Source: Fidelibacterota bacterium
GTDB taxonomy: Bacteria > Fidelibacterota > Fidelibacteria > Fidelibacterales > Fidelibacteraceae
Direction of reading: 5' to 3'
DNA: 7,494 nt
NCBI GenBank assembly: GCA_029931905.1
Contig: JAOZRH010000101.1
Location: 1 to 7,494 of the forward strand
The notes below the pieces were generated by a model that did no database searches, had not been told where the DNA came from, and was given only the letters and a program-made list of their open reading frames with translations. Below are positions 6,476 through 7,494 of the stretch, in pieces. Position 1 is the stretch's first letter. Each line of letters starts with the position of its first letter. Made by a program: the position numbers and the translations under genes.

Positions 6476-7494
6476 TTATATTTTAGATCTACCTGAATTT
6501 AAAAATTTAAAACCATATTCACGCATTTCAATTGGATCGTAAATATTACGCGTATCAATAAAATTTAAATTTTTCATAATTTTTTTCAATTTTTCAATAT
6601 CCAAATTTCTAAATTGATTCCATTCTGTCATTAATATTATTGCGTCAGTATCTTCAATCGTTTCATAAATTCCTGTTTGATAATTTAAATTTGGAAAATC
6701 TCTTTTAAAATCATTCATTGCAACTGGATCAAATACTTTTACTTCCGCCCCTTCTTCTTGAAGCTTTCTTATTACAACTTTAGAAGGGGATTCTCTTGTA
6801 TCATCAGTATTAGATTTAAATGATAGTCCTAAAATAGCAATTGTTTTACCATGTAAATTAGGTATTAATGTTTTTAATTTTTCTACAACTAATGCTTTTT
6901 GATTTTCATTTACTTTTATCACAGATTCAACCAATTCCGATCTTATTCCCTGTTCTTTGAATATTTCAGTGTAAGCTAAAGTATCTTTTGGAAAACAACT
7001 TCCTCCATATCCAGGACCAGGATGTAAAAACTTTGAACTTATTCTTCCATCCATTCCCATCGCATCTGCAACAACATGTACATCTGCACCAACTTTATCA
7101 CATAAATTTGCCACTTCATTAATAAATGTTATTTTTGTTGCTAAAAAAGCATTAGATGCATATTTAACCAATTCAGATGATTCAAGATTAGTTAATACAA
7201 ATGGATTATTTCTTATATATAATGATTTATAAACATCTTTCATTATCTTTTTTGATTTTTCGCTTGTCGTGCCAACCACTATTCTATCTGGAATTAAAAA
7301 ATCTTTAACAGCAGAACCTTCTCTTAAAAATTCAGGATTTGATACAACATCAAAATCAACATCATTTTCTTTTTCTTTCTCAATCAATTCATAAGTTTTT
7401 TTACCAGTTCCAACAGGTACTGTAGATTTATTTACAAATATTTTATAACTATTCAAATTTTTTGCAAATTTAGTAGCAACAGCCCAAACAGCTC
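6476..7494 (-). CDS. ugd: UDP-glucose 6-dehydrogenase, 5' end cut by window edge
   Basis: The last 338 residues of a cytoplasmic NAD-dependent UDP-glucose 6-dehydrogenase, which makes UDP-glucuronate. The codon TTG at 7454-7456 is internal: the frame stays open to the right edge and adds a family-like segment (AVWAVATKFAKN) before it. The first 100 or so residues, with the NAD-binding GxGYVG motif, lie outside the window. Visible motifs, in order, are NKSTVPVGTG, NPEFLREGSAV with the following PDRIVVG, the central ASNAFLATKITFINE helix, the catalytic cysteine in GGSCFPKD (codon at 6995-6997), GLSFKSNTDDTRESP, and TEWNQFR near the C-terminus. These are diagnostic of the UDP-glucose enzyme and differ from the WbpA-like neighbour. 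The stop TAA at 6476-6478 is 16 bp before that neighbour. Glucuronate is a common capsule and exopolysaccharide component, which agrees with the exporter downstream. Confidence 0.93.
   Translation of the reverse strand, partial: AVWAVATKFAKNLNSYKIFVNKSTVPVGTGKKTYELIEKEKENDVDFDVVSNPEFLREGSAVKDFLIPDRIVVGTTSEKSKKIMKDVYKSLYIRNNPFVLTNLESSELVKYASNAFLATKITFINEVANLCDKVGADVHVVADAMGMDGRISSKFLHPGPGYGGSCFPKDTLAYTEIFKEQGIRSELVESVIKVNENQKALVVEKLKTLIPNLHGKTIAILGLSFKSNTDDTRESPSKVVIRKLQEEGAEVKVFDPVAMNDFKRDFPNLNYQTGIYETIEDTDAIILMTEWNQFRNLDIEKLKKIMKNLNFIDTRNIYDPIEMREYGFKFLNSGRSKI

Noticed and set aside
7454..7456. TTG as start of the UDP-glucose dehydrogenase
   Set aside because: The frame continues upstream to the window edge with family-like residues, and the NAD-binding domain must still lie to the right, so this TTG codes an internal leucine.

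Overview
The window comes from an AT-rich (by eye about 25-30% G+C) Gram-negative bacterium. Every supported gene lies on the minus strand, so the transcriptional order runs from the right edge to the left edge. An outer-membrane type polysaccharide exporter, a lipoprotein and an LFS|Q-type signal-peptide end fit the Bacteroidota/Ignavibacteria/Marinimicrobia side of the tree. That placement is inference; no taxonomic marker gene is present.

Right part (about 3905-7494): a surface-polysaccharide block. It holds a UDP-glucose 6-dehydrogenase cut by the right edge, a WbpA-type UDP-N-acetylglucosamine 6-dehydrogenase 16 bp later, and a Wza-like SLBB export protein whose GTG start overlaps the WbpA stop by one base (TAGTG). 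The two dehydrogenases would supply UDP-glucuronate and UDP-GlcNAc-uronate for a capsule, exopolysaccharide or O-antigen, and the third protein would form the periplasmic/outer-membrane exit channel. Glycosyltransferases and the inner-membrane partner are not in view.

Middle (about 2258-3874): a HemW-type radical SAM protein with a TTG start, then a 123-bp gap (the longest non-coding stretch, with only a weak promoter candidate), then a small four-helix membrane protein of the YvlD/phage-holin-IV family.

Left part (1-2213): a radical SAM enzyme of the AmmeMemoRadiSam (AmrS) family, an unrecognised 146-residue protein 11 bp downstream, and an LPP20-like lipoprotein that runs off the left edge (228 codons visible).

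No RNA gene, CRISPR array, insertion sequence or convincing terminator was seen, and no gene-free stretch reaches 300 bases. Most of the window is ordinary. The part least explained by known biology is AmrS without its usual partners Memo and AMMECR1, followed by the unknown 146-residue protein and the lipoprotein.
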